Positions 1-10,310 of a DNA stretch of 64,000 bases are shown in pieces. Origin of the DNA: Locusta migratoria (taxonomy: Eukaryota > Arthropoda > Insecta > Orthoptera > Acrididae); NCBI GenBank assembly GCA_026315105.1, contig CM048748.1:477179150-477243149 (forward strand), read 5' to 3'. Every line of letters begins with the position of its first letter. Positions within the stretch are counted from its first letter, which is position 1. The notes beneath the pieces are model-generated. The model was given only the letters and a program-made list of their open reading frames with translations. It made no database searches and was not told where the DNA came from. The position numbers and the translations under genes are program-made.

Positions 1-49
1 GCGCCATCAGTGAGTCTGGTTATTTTTTAGAGGGTCTTTGTAGACGACT

Positions 50-475
50 AATGCTGCGGCCAGTGGCGACGCAAGCGCCGGACCGGCGGCTGCGGCGGTG
101 TCCGGCAGCAGCTCAGTCGCGCAGCAGCGGCCGGCCTGCCTCTGCCTGTGCAGACGCGGCTATCCGCGGCCCATCTTAATGGAAGCGTCCGGGGCCGCAG
201 TTTGCCGCAGCAAAGTGGCGCGCGATCTGTCGGCCGATTGCTGTCGCTGGTCGCTGGCAGCTCCACCCCCACCCGCACCCCCACCCCCTGAACGGAGGGT
301 GGCGCCGTCCGCTTTAATTCCGCGCCGCCTGACGACCTCGTTCCGGCCGGCCATCTGCCATCCGCCCTCTGTTACGGCTGTGGCGCTGCGCGGCTCTCGG
401 CCCGGTGGAACACCGGGCAACAACAGAAGGGCCACCGCACGTCCACCCAGCAGGAGGCTGGACACTCACCAGGGA
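50..475. other. GC-rich CpG-dense island
   Basis: Strongly GC- and CpG-rich sequence with many CGCGG/GGCCG motifs, in sharp contrast to the AT-rich DNA from about 480 on. Open frames cross it on both strands, but they have low-complexity Pro/Ala/Arg composition and no recognisable domain, so I read them as a by-product of GC content. It could be a promoter-type CpG island or a non-coding first exon; the sequence alone does not decide. Confidence 0.5.
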
Positions 476-611
476 ACGTCATCAACTAGACCTCATATTT
501 TCTTGAGAAAAAATACGAGGCGCGTCCAGAAAGTTCCGTTTGGTTATATAAATCGGGTACAGATACAGAAAAAACATCGTACATAAATCTACAACTGTTA
601 AACTAATTTTA

Positions 612-800
612 TACACAGCTTCCGAAATTTTGTAGGCAATTGTCATAGCGTGGCACAAGGTTTTCTGTGCCTTTTTCATAGAATGTTGCCGCCTTTGTAT
701 TCAACCGTGTGGTAACATGTTCTTTCAGATCGTCATCATCGTTGAAGTGTTGTCCGCCAAGGACAGATTTTAGGTGTAAGAAGAGGATTAATGTCAAAAC
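612..800 (-). pseudogene. mariner transposase C-terminal fragment (left arm)
   Basis: The minus-strand reading frame contains LFLHLKSVLGGQHFND followed by ENLVPRYDNCLQNFG, the typical C-terminus of mariner transposases (family pattern HLFLHLK...GGQ, then KLVPRYDKCLN..GDYVEK). The catalytic D,D34D core lies upstream in intact elements and is absent here, so the fragment cannot be active. It ends close to the terminal repeat, as in intact mariners. Confidence 0.75.
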
Positions 801-868
801 TTTTTTTTTTCTTTTACGATAATGCCTGACCTCACTCACCGAATGTGACCAAAAAATTCTTACGGAAA

Positions 869-1036
869 TTTCAATGGGACCTCTTTTGATCATCCTCCAT
901 ACAGCTCGGACCTCTCTCCTAGCGACTTTCATCTCTTCTTACACCTAAAATCTGTCAACACTTCAACGATGATAAAGAGCTTGTGGCACGCTATGACAAG
1001 TGCCTACAAAATTCCGGCAGTTATGTGGAAAAGTAG
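869..1036 (+). pseudogene. mariner transposase C-terminal fragment (right arm)
   Basis: Plus-strand remnant of the same region as the left arm. Shifted frames give a degenerate version of the PYSPDLAPSDFHLF block, and the last part reads VARYDKCLQNSGSYVEK and then stops. Relative to the left arm, sequence between the QHFNDD-like block and RYDKC is deleted. Frameshifts and stops show that it is dead. Confidence 0.7.
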
Positions 1037-1137
1037 TGTAAGAGTTATAGAATTTTGTTGAATAAAAATTTCTTCTCTATCTGTGTACAATTTCATTTTA
1101 TTACCAAACGGAACTTACTTTCTGGACGTGCCTCGTA

Positions 1138-1540
1138 TATGAGCTAGGTATCAATCCCAGAAATCGATATCACGTGAAAATTTGTGCCATTATTCAGATA
1201 CTACGCAGTTACGGCGTCCTCAGAGAACAGCTTTTAAACATTCGCTCGCTCGGGTTGTTCTTCACTCGGCACACTTCACTGCGGGCATACGCGAAGGTAT
1301 GAAGTGGCGAAGGTGAACGTTGGGGTGCCAGCGTGACGTGCGCAAATACTTCCATCGGCAAAGTCACTGAACATTTATTTGTACTGACTTTTTGATCACC
1401 CTGTAAATAGTTCGTGTTAGAACCAGTACACACGTCAAACACTTTCTCAGGTGAATAGGCGATAGAAGTAGTACACATTCGAGACAACCGCTCCTCACTT
1501 TGATCAAAGTGGAAGTTCGCCAGTCCGCTGACCGAGAGCG
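1138..1540. other. no gene; possible transposon end at 1371-1408
   Basis: No coding content is recognised. The stretch around 1371-1408, read on the minus strand, begins TACAGGGTGATCAAAAAGTC, the style of the terminus of many insect transposons, but I cannot place a partner end. Confidence 0.3.
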
Positions 1541-1544
1541 CCGC

Positions 1545-2345
1545 CACCGCGCCGGTACCCTGGGCCGGAGAACAGACAACAGCGAATGACGCATCGCCGC
1601 AACCTATCTCGCCAACTTACTAGCCCGATCGCGGCATCGCCTTTCTGCCGGTATATTGAGCGGCAAATCATTCTTCTGGCGCATTAAATGCCAGCCATCG
1701 CCAAATCTGCTGAACGGCACCTCTGCAGCGACATAGCTGACGCGTCCATCCAGCCGATGGCGTCGACCGTAGTGCGGTATTTGCGTTGCGGTCGGCAGAA
1801 ACACACAGGTAGCGTCGTGTCCACAGCAGGGCTGTTTTACAGCCGCGCAGCTCCCCGCGGAGCCAGATTTTTTGCCAATCTGCAACTCTCCCCCTCCCCC
1901 CCACCCCCGATCACTATTCACCCCCTCCCTCACCGGATCGGTGGCCGTGCAGTCACGCGAGCTGCCGGTTATTGGACCACACGGCGGCGTGCGCTCTCGA
2001 CACGCGCGTGACCAGAGACTGGAGTGGATCTCTCGATTACGACCACCACCCCTCCACCGCCCCTCCCGCCCTCCGTCGCTCTCGTCGCTGGTATAATTAC
2101 GGCGGTGGCGGTGGCGGCATGGCGGCAGGTACGGCGCTACAACTCGACGCGCTTTTGATTATAATCCGGCGGGCAGCGTTATTGACGGGGGACCTGTTGA
2201 CGGCCGCGGCGGCTGATGTAGCGGCCCGGCCGGCCGGTAAGGGGGCCCCACCAACCCCCCCAAATATCGAGCACCGGATATAAAGTACTGCGTAGGCGGC
2301 GAAAACAAACACCGACACACAGCCGCCCGTAATCCGAGCAACTGC
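1545..2345. other. GC-rich CpG-dense island
   Basis: An 800 bp GC-rich block with C-runs (1889-1908), GGCGGTGGCGGTGG repeats near 2100 and CCGGCCGGCC near 2225. Overlapping frames on both strands are low-complexity, and none shows a domain. It may be a CpG-island promoter or conserved regulatory DNA. It is the largest such block in the window. Confidence 0.5.
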
Positions 2346-2577
2346 GGGCCGCTAATAATACCGATCCCCTGTCGTCATTCTGTCCGCAATATCATTTATT
2401 ATACTCACGTCCAGTTATATTGAACAGTCCGCCGTATCTGCGTACGCCAATTTGCAGGAACAGGACTAACACACACACCTGGCCTTTTCATACCATGTTG
2501 AATGTTGTACCAGAAAAAAAAATATTTTCCCTCTGTGAATAACGAATACTGTGTATTTCTTATCTAAACATCGATAA

Positions 2578-2645
2578 GGGTCCGTGGCATAGTGATAGAA
2601 CGCATTCCATTCAACGGTCGCTGGTTCGATCCCTCCTCAATATTT
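2578..2645 (+). repeat. tRNA-like SINE head
   Basis: An A-box-like GTGGCATAGTGATAG and a B-box GGTTCGATCCC at tRNA-like spacing. The sequence lacks a foldable cloverleaf and is followed directly by a minus-strand SINE tail, so it is a SINE fragment rather than a tRNA gene. Confidence 0.5.
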
Positions 2646-2657
2646 CAAATTATTTTA

Positions 2658-2800
2658 AACCTAAGGGATCAAACTTCTGAGGTGATCGGTCCCTAGACTG
2701 ACGAACCACTTCTAGTCTGCCGTATGCCGACGGCAACGCACACCCCATGCACGAGGGAGGACTCGGACTTCTACAGGAATGGTCACGGAATTCTCAAGAT
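2658..2800 (-). mobile_element. tRNA-derived SINE, minus strand
   Basis: Contains the reverse of the orthopteran SINE tail (AAGGGATCAAACTTCTGAGG, then GATCGGTCCCTAGACTGACG) and, further right, the reverse of the head and linker (CCCATGCACGAGGGAGGACTC). The head is diverged beyond about 2790. Confidence 0.65.
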
Positions 2801-2849
2801 TCGGCCCCAAACCTCGAGGAGATTCCTGCTCCGTCCCAATACTATCATC

Positions 2850-3060
2850 TGTCACTTCTCGATCCTTCATTTATGCGAGTATCTTTAATGTTGAAATCAT
2901 CGTCTTGCTCCGTTGTTCGGAATCCACGTTCAACTCTAGGTCACCCCTGTAAGTGGTTGGACAAGTCAGATCCAAAGTCGGAGGAAGGCAACAGCAAAAC
3001 ACGACAACAGAGCGAAGGACCGTCCTCTTCAAACCATTCTTCGCATTGTTGACTGCTTTA
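2850..3060 (+). mobile_element. body of a second SINE family (Trp-like type)
   Basis: Matches the body of the better preserved copy at 61060-61340 in reverse: TTCGGAATCCACGTTCAACT, then GTCGGAGGAAGGCAACAGCA, then GACCGTCCTCTTCAAACC. The tRNA-like head is not recognisable here. Open frames over this stretch have no independent support. Confidence 0.55.
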
Positions 3061-3243
3061 ACCATTTCTTTTAGTCAATCATTCTGGCAGAATCAAACAC
3101 GTTACCGTCTTCCATATTCACATAGCTCTCCGTAAACGACACCGAAACCTCAAGTAAGGAGTTAAGCCGTAAAATACCATTCTGTATCACACACAAGTTA
3201 CAGCTGGAAACAATACCTCAGTAAAATACGTCTCCATGTGTAC

Positions 3244-3355
3244 GATACCTAAGCCGCGGTGGAACGGCCGCGCGTCTATGACGTCACGTTGCGAAGTGTG
3301 TCGTTGCTCTCTGTCGGAGTTTCAAGTCCTCCCTGGGTCATGGCTCTGTGTGTGT

Positions 3356-3404
<49 letters not shown>

Positions 3405-3506
3405 GTCCTTAGGTTAGTTTAAGTAGTTTGTAAGCCTATAGTCAGATAACCACATTAGTTAAGTCCCATATATTTACAAACATTTAGACATTTTTTAATG
3501 ATATCT
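3244..3506 (+). mobile_element. tRNA-derived SINE with expanded TG tract
   Basis: Head at 3250-3335 (GCCGCGGTGG...GAGTTTCAAGTCCTCCCTGG, a degenerate B box), then a linker that has become a long (TG)n, then TTGTCCTTAGGTTAGTTTAA and the tail ending TTACAAACATTTAGACATTTTTT. Same family as the many copies across the window. Confidence 0.75.
3346..3403. repeat. (TG)n microsatellite
   Basis: Almost uninterrupted TG dinucleotides for about 58 bases, lying in the SINE linker, where other copies have a short GTGTGTGTTG. Confidence 0.95.
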
Positions 3507-3524
3507 CACCTGTCATCAAGTCTT

Positions 3525-3714
3525 AGACATGAAGGACTTGGCGTTGGAGGGAAGTATGTGGAGTAAAATCGCATTGCAACACCAAAAGATGAATTTCAAA
3601 TGGATTTGGGTTGCCGTTCCTATGAGCAGTTGAAGAGACTTGCTCAGGATAGAGTAGGGAGGAAGCTGCATCAAACCAGTATCCGAACTGAAGACCATAA
3701 CAACACAACAACAA
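3525..3714 (+). mobile_element. RTE-type LINE, 3' end fragment
   Basis: In frame pieces it encodes the RTE C-terminal end (LGVGGKCVG-like, MDLGCRSYEQLKRLAQDR) followed by the characteristic 3' non-coding end with ACTGAAGACCATAACAACAC and CAACAACAA. Strongly 5'-truncated, which is usual for target-primed reverse transcription. It abuts the left end of the 3715-5070 duplicated block. Confidence 0.75.
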
Positions 3715-5070
3715 GGTGTAGAAATCGGGCAACAGCGGTTCTTCTTCCTAACTAAACCGAATTATAACATGTTGGTTTTTAGCGTTCTAAGTGCAGCATA
3801 TGAACGGAATTGATCGTCAGACACGATCTTCTGTCATTTCCTCAGTACATTCTACGATATTGAAACTTTTGTAGAAACATGAATTTTTGAAGTTGTTCAA
3901 CAGTCTTTGCTTTTGTGCCTGCTGTATTCTCCAATATTTAGAAAAATGAAATAGGGCTGCCTAAAACAGATAATGTTAAAATTGACGGTGAAAATGAAAT
4001 ATCCTATCAGATACATAACTGTAAAATAGCGTCTTACCTTCTGAATATAGCAAACAGCCACTACCATTTTTTACGAGCACGAATTATGCCTTAACAATCT
4101 GTAACAAGGGTATCTAGCACGAATATTAGCTATCTTAAAGCTGTAAGCGCAATACCTTACAGTAGCGTGAACTGCTCAAAAGTCAGCACCTATCGACATT
4201 GGGTTCAACTTCACAAAGGGCATCCAGTGTGTCTATGTATGATTCATATACGGAGCTATACGCAGTTCTGGAAACCCCATTCAGTTGTTATACCTATTTG
4301 TAAAGCAGACGACTTTTAAATTCTGTGTAACAAGTTGGTGATATTAATTTCAAAAACAAACATTCCAACTGCAGTGAGGACAGTCATCTCGTGCTTACAA
4401 TAGTTATTTTATACAAAACCAAATTCCGAGGAAATCAGTTCCATCCAGCAACTCAAATTCTATTTTGAATCAAAGTAACTGTAATTTGTTTATTAACATT
4501 AATTGTAAATCGACCAGTAGAAAAACCATACATTATAACAGGACAAATACAAATGTTCACATTACAAAAATATGATATAATCTTATTAAAACATACAGTT
4601 AATTAGCTAAAGAAAACCAAATGTTTTGAAAACATAAGAACAGAGGTTTAATTCTTCTATTAACTTCAATTTTTTTTACTGCTTCTTAAACCTCACTGTC
4701 CACCAGTACCGGCTAACGTAGCTCATTTTGAAGAGCTGTCAGTATTGTAAAAGCCTGTTAGTTGTTTCATTGCATCCTATACTGTCTTGACTAACAGTCT
4801 GTTAAGCAAGAGTAACTATCTCTGAACACAATTAGTAGTCCTACTAGTGTTCCTTAGAAATATAACTGGGAAGACAGTATTCGTTCTTTTAACCCTTCTT
4901 TAAATCGATTTCTGCAGTTAAACGCTGATCATTTCTTCAACATCGTGTTCCATGTATACTGAAATAGTCAAACAGTACAGACGTGCCCGGCAACTATACC
5001 GCAGTAGCTATATAACACACGTTTTATTTGCTAACAACACTCGTATACATCTGACGCTTCGGCCGGCCGA
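3715..5070 (+). repeat. direct repeat, copy 1 (about 1.36 kb)
   Basis: Aligns by eye to 6750-7890 in the same orientation. Shared landmarks in order are GGTGTAGAAAT, TAAGTGCAGCATATGAACG, GAACTGCTCAAAAGTCAGCA, GTAAAGCAGA, TGTCTTGACTAACAGTCTGT and AACTATCTCTGAACACAA. Copy 1 carries roughly 215 bp, near 4437-4675, that copy 2 lacks. There is no open frame of note and no TG...CA or polypurine signals that would make these LTRs. It is either a local segmental duplication or two copies of an unclassified dispersed element. Confidence 0.75.
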
Positions 5071-5987
5071 AGGTTCAAATTATCCGCGGCAGCAGCGCCG
5101 TTAGGGAGTCCAGTTTATTTTACTAGGTCTTCGTCACCTGTATAGACCTTGTAACTGACACTAGACAGCCTGTATAGGGATAGAGTGGCCATGCGTGAGA
5201 CTGCTCCTGATTGACCGAGAGTTCTGGACGCCATATTTTTACCAGATTTCGCGCGCTATACGTGTGAGTGAATAGCTACAGTGTGCGTTTCTGTACTGTG
5301 GCGTGTCTTGAAAGCTTCGGTCAGCGATTTCAGTGTACAGTCACGTACAGGCTGTAATACGGTAGTCACTGCTCCACTTTTGCCATTTTTTGGGTTCAGT
5401 AATAGAATTACTGACCCTGAAATTCCCGCGTGTTGCAGTGGTTGCGTACTGAATTCACAATGTGAACGTCGCGAGTTTGAATCCGGTAACTGTTAAATTA
5501 TTTTTAAGCAGCATTTTCTAGCATTTTGTTAGTTCATGTTTCTGGTTTTTGACATGTCGTGCTACAAGGTATGTTTGAACATGGGTATGACACCTCCCCC
5601 TTGGCTGTGTATTATTGGCTATACACAATCCTGTAATTGATTAAGGGATGTGACATGAGAAAGGGAGGGGGCGGGACTATTGACTCTTTTTAGATAATCA
5701 GTGACCTATTCTGAGTCTGTTCCTGCTGTTTCACTACAGATGGTATCGGTAGTTTTCTATTTTCTGTGATACAGTGTGTCTAAAAGTATCTACAGAATGA
5801 CGTTTCTGGTATTGCCCATGGTAGGAAAATGTTATAAGATCGACAGCACACTTAAAATGCATTATATCGCGGCGGAAAGCTACAACATTATACTAATTTC
5901 TGCTATGGATATGCAAACAGAAAATTCTGAAATAGAATTACTTTCTTTGAGATACATAACATGAAATACCTCTATTAAAATGATGTT
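5071..5987. other. no gene; weak tRNA-like patch at 5424-5490
   Basis: Unassigned single-copy-looking sequence. Around 5424-5490 there is a possible SINE head (TGTTGCAGTGGTTGCG and GCGAGTTTGAATCCGG as A/B-box-like blocks). Two open frames (5281-5496 and 5776-5964) match nothing I recognise and one overlaps the tRNA-like patch. Confidence 0.35.
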
Positions 5988-6172
5988 TGTGAAGCTTATG
6001 GGACTTAACTGCGTGGTCATCAGTTCCTGAACTTACAAACTACTTATGAACAACCTGATACTAAAGGCAGGACAGACATCCATGCCCGAGGGCGCATTTG
6101 AACCCCCAATGGGGCACGGCCTCGCGCATCGCAGCATAGCACCTCAATGCGCTCGGTCGCTCCGCCGCGGCG
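5988..6172 (-). mobile_element. tRNA-derived SINE, minus strand
   Basis: Tail at the left (TATGGGACTTAACTGCGTGG, then CATCAG and ACTTACAAACTACTTATGAA), linker with CATCCATGCCCGAGG, and head at right ending CTCCGCCGCGGC. The head is of the subtype shared with 22372-22556 (reads GAGCGCATTGAGG on its own strand). Confidence 0.8.
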
Positions 6173-6749
6173 AAATACCTCTATTTCTTATTAATAAACT
6201 GCCAACTGTCAAAATTACCAGAACATCGTAAAATATGCTATTAACATTCGACAGTCATAGAAACTGTTTCGTTAGAGTTATTTGATTAGACATTTATTCG
6301 GCCCATATGAACATAGATCAATGGCATTTCTTTAACCACTTACTGATTAGTAAACTAGAGGATGTGCATCGGTGTCATGGGTGGAACTGATGCCATATTC
6401 CAGTCGCAAGTGACTGCACTTCTGCCAGAGACCCTACGTAATCGCGCGTCCCGCGCTCAGTCTGGTAAAAACATGGCGGCCACCGGCCACTTGGCCACTC
6501 TCTCCCAAGCCCCCACAATCGCGTAAGCGGCCGACTGCGAACAGCGGACAAATTGAAGAGCGCCTCGGCGGCCATTGTGGGGGCAAACTTACGCGCGAAC
6601 TTTAAATGTGCGTAAGAATTCTTTTGATTCGAGACAGTATTAATTTGAGATTAAAAACTATGTCTAATTGAAATATATAACTACAAAACAGCTTCAGACT
6701 CCTTGAATATACAGCAACTATCGGTTTTGTGTAAATTTATTACACATAC
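6173..6749. other. no gene; GC-rich patch at 6440-6600
   Basis: AT-rich unassigned DNA, apart from a short GC-rich patch containing ATGGCGGCCACCGGCC. The minus-strand frame over that patch has no recognised domain. Confidence 0.35.
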
Positions 6750-7890
6750 GGTGTAGAAATTTGCCAACTGCGTTTCCTCTTCCTAACGAAACCGAACTAT
6801 AACACGTAGTTTTTTTACGTTATAAGTGCAGCATATGAACGTAATTTATCGTTTAGGCACGATTTTTTTACTATTTCTCAATATATTCTACGGTCGTGAA
6901 ACTTTTGTAGAAACAATAATTTCGGAAGAGTTTCATACGTCTTTGCTTTAATGATGCATTCTCCAATATTTTGATATTTCATAGCATCAAAAAATCAAAC
7001 AGTGTTGCCTGAAACAGTTAATGCTAAAAATCGATTGTGAAAGTGAAATATGCCATCAATTACAGAACTGAAAAATATTTTCTTACGTTGTGAATACAGC
7101 AACCAGCCACTACCAAATTCTTTTAAGAACACAAAGTATGCAATAACATTTTCTTAACTAAGGCATCTAACATTACCATTAGGGTATCTAGCACCAATAT
7201 TAGCACTTTTAATGCTGTAAGCCAAATACCTTACAGCTGCGTGAACTGCTCAAAAGTCAGCAACTATCGACATCGGGTTCAAAATAACAATGTGCATCCA
7301 GTGTGGCTATGTGTCATTCATATCTGGAACTATACACAGTTCTGCAAACCCCTAGCAGTTGTTATACCTATATGTAAAGCAGATTACCTCTAAATTCTGC
7401 GTCACAAGCTGGTAATATCAATTTCATAAACAAAAATTCGTACTGCAGTGAGGCAATAATTTCGTGTCCCCAATAGTTATTTTACACAATCATAAAATGA
7501 AACTTTTTGAACTTCCTGTCCACCAGTACTGCCTAAAGTAGCTCCTTTTTAGGAGCTACCAGTATTGTAAAGACCTGTTATTTATTTCATTCAATCCTAT
7601 ATTGTCTTGACTAACAGTCTGTTAAGCAGGAGTAACTATCTCTGAACACAAGTAGTAGGGCTACTTGTATACCTGAGAAATATAAATGGGAAGACAGTAT
7701 TAGATCTTTTTATTCCTTTTTTTAATTGATTTGTGCATTAAAATGCTGAGCAGCTCTTCACCATCGTGCTTCATGAACACTGCAATAGTGAAACCGTAGA
7801 GACGCTACTATTAATCTTGCATATGTCCCGCAGTAGGTATTTAATACACGATTTACCTGCTAACAGCACTCGTATTCATCGGTCGCTTGC
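6750..7890 (+). repeat. direct repeat, copy 2 (about 1.14 kb)
   Basis: Second copy of the sequence at 3715-5070, starting at the same GGTGTAGAAAT and ending at CACTCGTATTCATC (copy 1: CACTCGTATACATC). The copies differ by many substitutions and small indels as well as the ~215 bp length difference, so the duplication is not recent. Confidence 0.75.
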
Positions 7891-7894
7891 CACT

Positions 7895-8235
7895 ACCATG
7901 GCGGCCGGGCCACTCGGCCCCGCGGCGTCCCGTGGCGCTCAGCGCCTCTGCCTCGGCAGCAGGTAGACCAGACGCCAGAGCCCCGCCGCCCACAGCCCTA
8001 GCCGGCCCGTGACAGGCACGGCCAGCCGCCCCCGGAGCTATCGACCGCCCCCCCCCCCCTCTCGGTCCGCGCTAATCGGGACCGGCGGTGTTTACGACGG
8101 CCGTCGAGTCCCGCGCTGCCGACGTTCCGCTGCTTACATTAATCTCCATCGCCTCACTCGGCAACCGCGTGTACCCTGAGTGTTTACAGCGGCAGGATCT
8201 ACTCCAGAGCCGTCCAGCCGTTATCTGGGAGAAGA
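7895..8235. other. GC-rich CpG-dense island
   Basis: GC-rich block with GGCGGCCGGGCC near 7900, a C-run at 8048-8060 and many CpGs. It immediately follows direct-repeat copy 2. No domain is seen in any frame. Confidence 0.45.
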
Positions 8236-9180
8236 CGGGGATGCCGCGTGGGAGTAGCCCAGAGGTCTGGCACGCCACGTTACCGATCGCGCTGTCTCCC
8301 GCGTCGGAGGTTCGAATCCTCCTTCCGGCTTGGATGTATGTGTTGTCCTTAGGTTAGTTTAACTTACAAGGAACTTACTCGGGCTCGAACAAACACAAAT
8401 ATACCAAAAACGTGTGAGAGATAATGTAGAGGTCCCTTATTGCACTAGCGATACTCAGGCATCTGCAAAACTCTGCAGTCGCCCATTAGAGACCTCTGCG
8501 TGTGCCATGCCGCATTGCACTTTGACCTGCCTGTACGCCAGTCGGGACCAGTAGGGACACTGCGATGTGCCTCTCAACCTGCATTTTGTGGCGTTATTTG
8601 TGTAATGAAGAGTCAGATGGGTCGCCGATTGGAAATCAATCCTGCTAATGTATTGCGATTGGTTGAGATGAAATTCCTAAGAACCGTTCTTCGTGAACAC
8701 GGTCTTGGTGTAGAAGATGAATCATTCATATGTTTTCTGGTATATGTTATAGTGCAGAAATATGAGTATAGATTAGAAACACTATAATAGATACCAGGTA
8801 ACATGCGATTGCACCAATACCATCTTCACGAAGAAGGTTTCTTCGTAACTTTACCGCAACCAGTCACACTATATTGGCAGGATTGATTACCAATCGCCAA
8901 CCCATCCGACACTTCACCACACAAATAACGTCACAAAACGCAACTTCAGAGGCACACTGCACCGTCCCTACTGGCATGGCACACGCAGATGCCTCTAATG
9001 GGCGACTGCAGAATTTTGCAGATACGGGAGTATCACTAGTGCAACTAGGGATATTTACATTATCAATCATACGATTTTGGTGTACTTCTGTTTGTTCGAG
9101 CCTAAGTACTTTCCTTGTTAGTTTCAGTAGTTAGTAAGACTAGGGACTGATGACAAACTTAGTTTTGTCCCATAGTATTA
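8236..9180 (+). mobile_element. tRNA-derived SINE split by a hairpin element
   Basis: 5' part 8236-8366: head with GTGGGAGTAGCCCAGAGG and B box GAGGTTCGAATCCTCC, then linker TTGTCCTTAGGTTAGTTTAA. 3' part 9118-9180: TAGTTAGTAAGACTAGGGAC, TGATGAC, then CCCATAGTATTACAAACATTTGAATATT. The two parts join into a normal SINE when the 8367-9117 element and one TTA are removed. Confidence 0.85.
8367..9117. mobile_element. foldback MITE-like element with TTA duplication
   Basis: The left arm 8367-8754 and right arm 8780-9117 are imperfect inverted repeats over nearly their whole length (CAAGGAA start; shared blocks CTGCAGTCGCCCATTAGAG, TGCGTGTGCCATGCC, GTTATTTGTGT), leaving a loop of about 25 bases. 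TTA flanks both ends, and deleting the element with one TTA restores the SINE reading. A 3 bp TTA duplication is usual for PIF/Harbinger elements, but no transposase is present, so the superfamily is an inference. The frames inside are hairpin shadows. Confidence 0.85.
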
Positions 9181-9526
9181 CAAACATTTGAATATTAGAT
9201 GAAGACGAGGATTTTTCAGTCAACAATACTTACGAAAATTTTAAAAAATATACTCGTACTCTGGCAGTCAGATATGAAAAATTTATCTATTTTCTATGTA
9301 AGTAATTAAAAATTATAGTATAACGGACAAGTCAGAAAGGGTAAAACAAAAGGAAGGGAAGGTTCTTTACAAGTTGTGCTCAAACCAGACGGCAGTTATT
9401 AGAGTCGAAGAACTTAAAAGGGACGCTGATATTCGGATGAGAGTAAGATAGCGATGCACCCTTTCTTCAATATTATTCAATTTGTACATTGAGCAAAGTG
9501 AAAAGGAAAGCAAGGGAAAAAAAATG

Positions 9527-9722
9527 ACGCGGTGGAGTAGCCGAACGGTCTAAAGCGTCTCGCTGCGGAGCGCGCCGTTGCTCGCCGTGGAGGTTCGAGT
9601 CCTCCTTGGGACATGTGTTTGTGTGTGTTGTCCTTGGATTAGTTTAACTAGGTTTAAGTAGATTGTAAGCTACGGACTGATGACCACGAAGTTTGGTCTG
9701 ATAGATTTACAAAGATTTGAAC
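9527..9722 (+). mobile_element. tRNA-derived SINE (class-II-like head)
   Basis: Head GCGGTGGAGTAGCCGAACGG (A box) and GTGGAGGTTCGAGTCCTCC (B box), linker GTGTGTGTTGTCCTTGG, tail CTACGGACTGATGACCACGA ending GATTTACAAAGATTTGA. Subfamily identical in layout to 43121-43318. No clear target duplication was found. Confidence 0.85.
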
Positions 9723-10310
9723 AAGAAAAAATTTGAAGAACGAATTTAACTTCAGGGTAAAGAAATAAAAATATTTCGTTTCGCAGATGACATTGTAATT
9801 CTGTCAGGACAGGAAAGGACCTTGAAGACCAATAGAAAGGAATGGACGGTGTTGGAAGGTGTATATAACACGAACATTAACAAGACCAAAACAAGGTTAT
9901 GGAATGCAGTCTAAGAAAATCAGGCGATGCTGAAGGAATTAGATTAGGTAATGGAAAATAAAGATGGCATATCAGTTGTGTTATATGGGAAGTAAAATAA
10001 GGTCTGAAGATCGCAGTAAAAACGTTATAAAATGCGTAATGGAAATGGGAAGTAAAGCGTTTTAAAAGAGAGAAATTTGCTAACATTGAATATTAATTTA
10101 CGTGTAAGGAAATCTTTTCTGAAGGCGTTTGTGTGGAGTATTATTAGGGAGTGAAACACGGACGATATAGGAAGAGGATAGAAGCTTTTGAAATGTGGTG
10201 CTACAGAAGAATGCTGAAGAATACGTCGATAGATAGCGTTACTAATGAGAAGGTACTGACATGAATTGATGAGAAAAGAAATTTCTGGCATACCTTGTAT
10301 AAAAGAAGGG

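Larger units (their letters stand above)
514..1137. mobile_element. mariner-derived inverted repeat (foldback of two 3' halves)
   Basis: Both ends carry the same mariner terminal sequence in inverted orientation: TACGAGGCGCGTCCAGAAAG at the left and its near complement TTTCTGGACGTGCCTCGTA at the right, each bounded by TA, the mariner target. Inside, the C-terminal part of a mariner transposase is encoded twice, on the minus strand at left and the plus strand at right. The element is therefore two 3' halves joined head to head, without the N-terminal DNA-binding part. It is non-autonomous and would fold into a hairpin. The terminal match and the two coding remnants are seen directly; the origin by rearrangement is inferred. 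Confidence 0.8.

Noticed and set aside
98..586. 162-codon plus-strand open frame at the window start
   Set aside because: It lies in a CpG-dense island, is rich in Pro/Arg/Ser, and its end runs into mariner terminal sequence; no domain.
3715..7890. Direct repeats as LTRs of a retrotransposon
   Set aside because: No TG...CA ends, primer-binding site, polypurine tract or gag/pol sequence between them; also large length difference.
8500..8787. 95-codon frame inside the hairpin element
   Set aside because: It lies in one arm of the inverted repeat, with a shadow frame in the other arm; no recognised protein.
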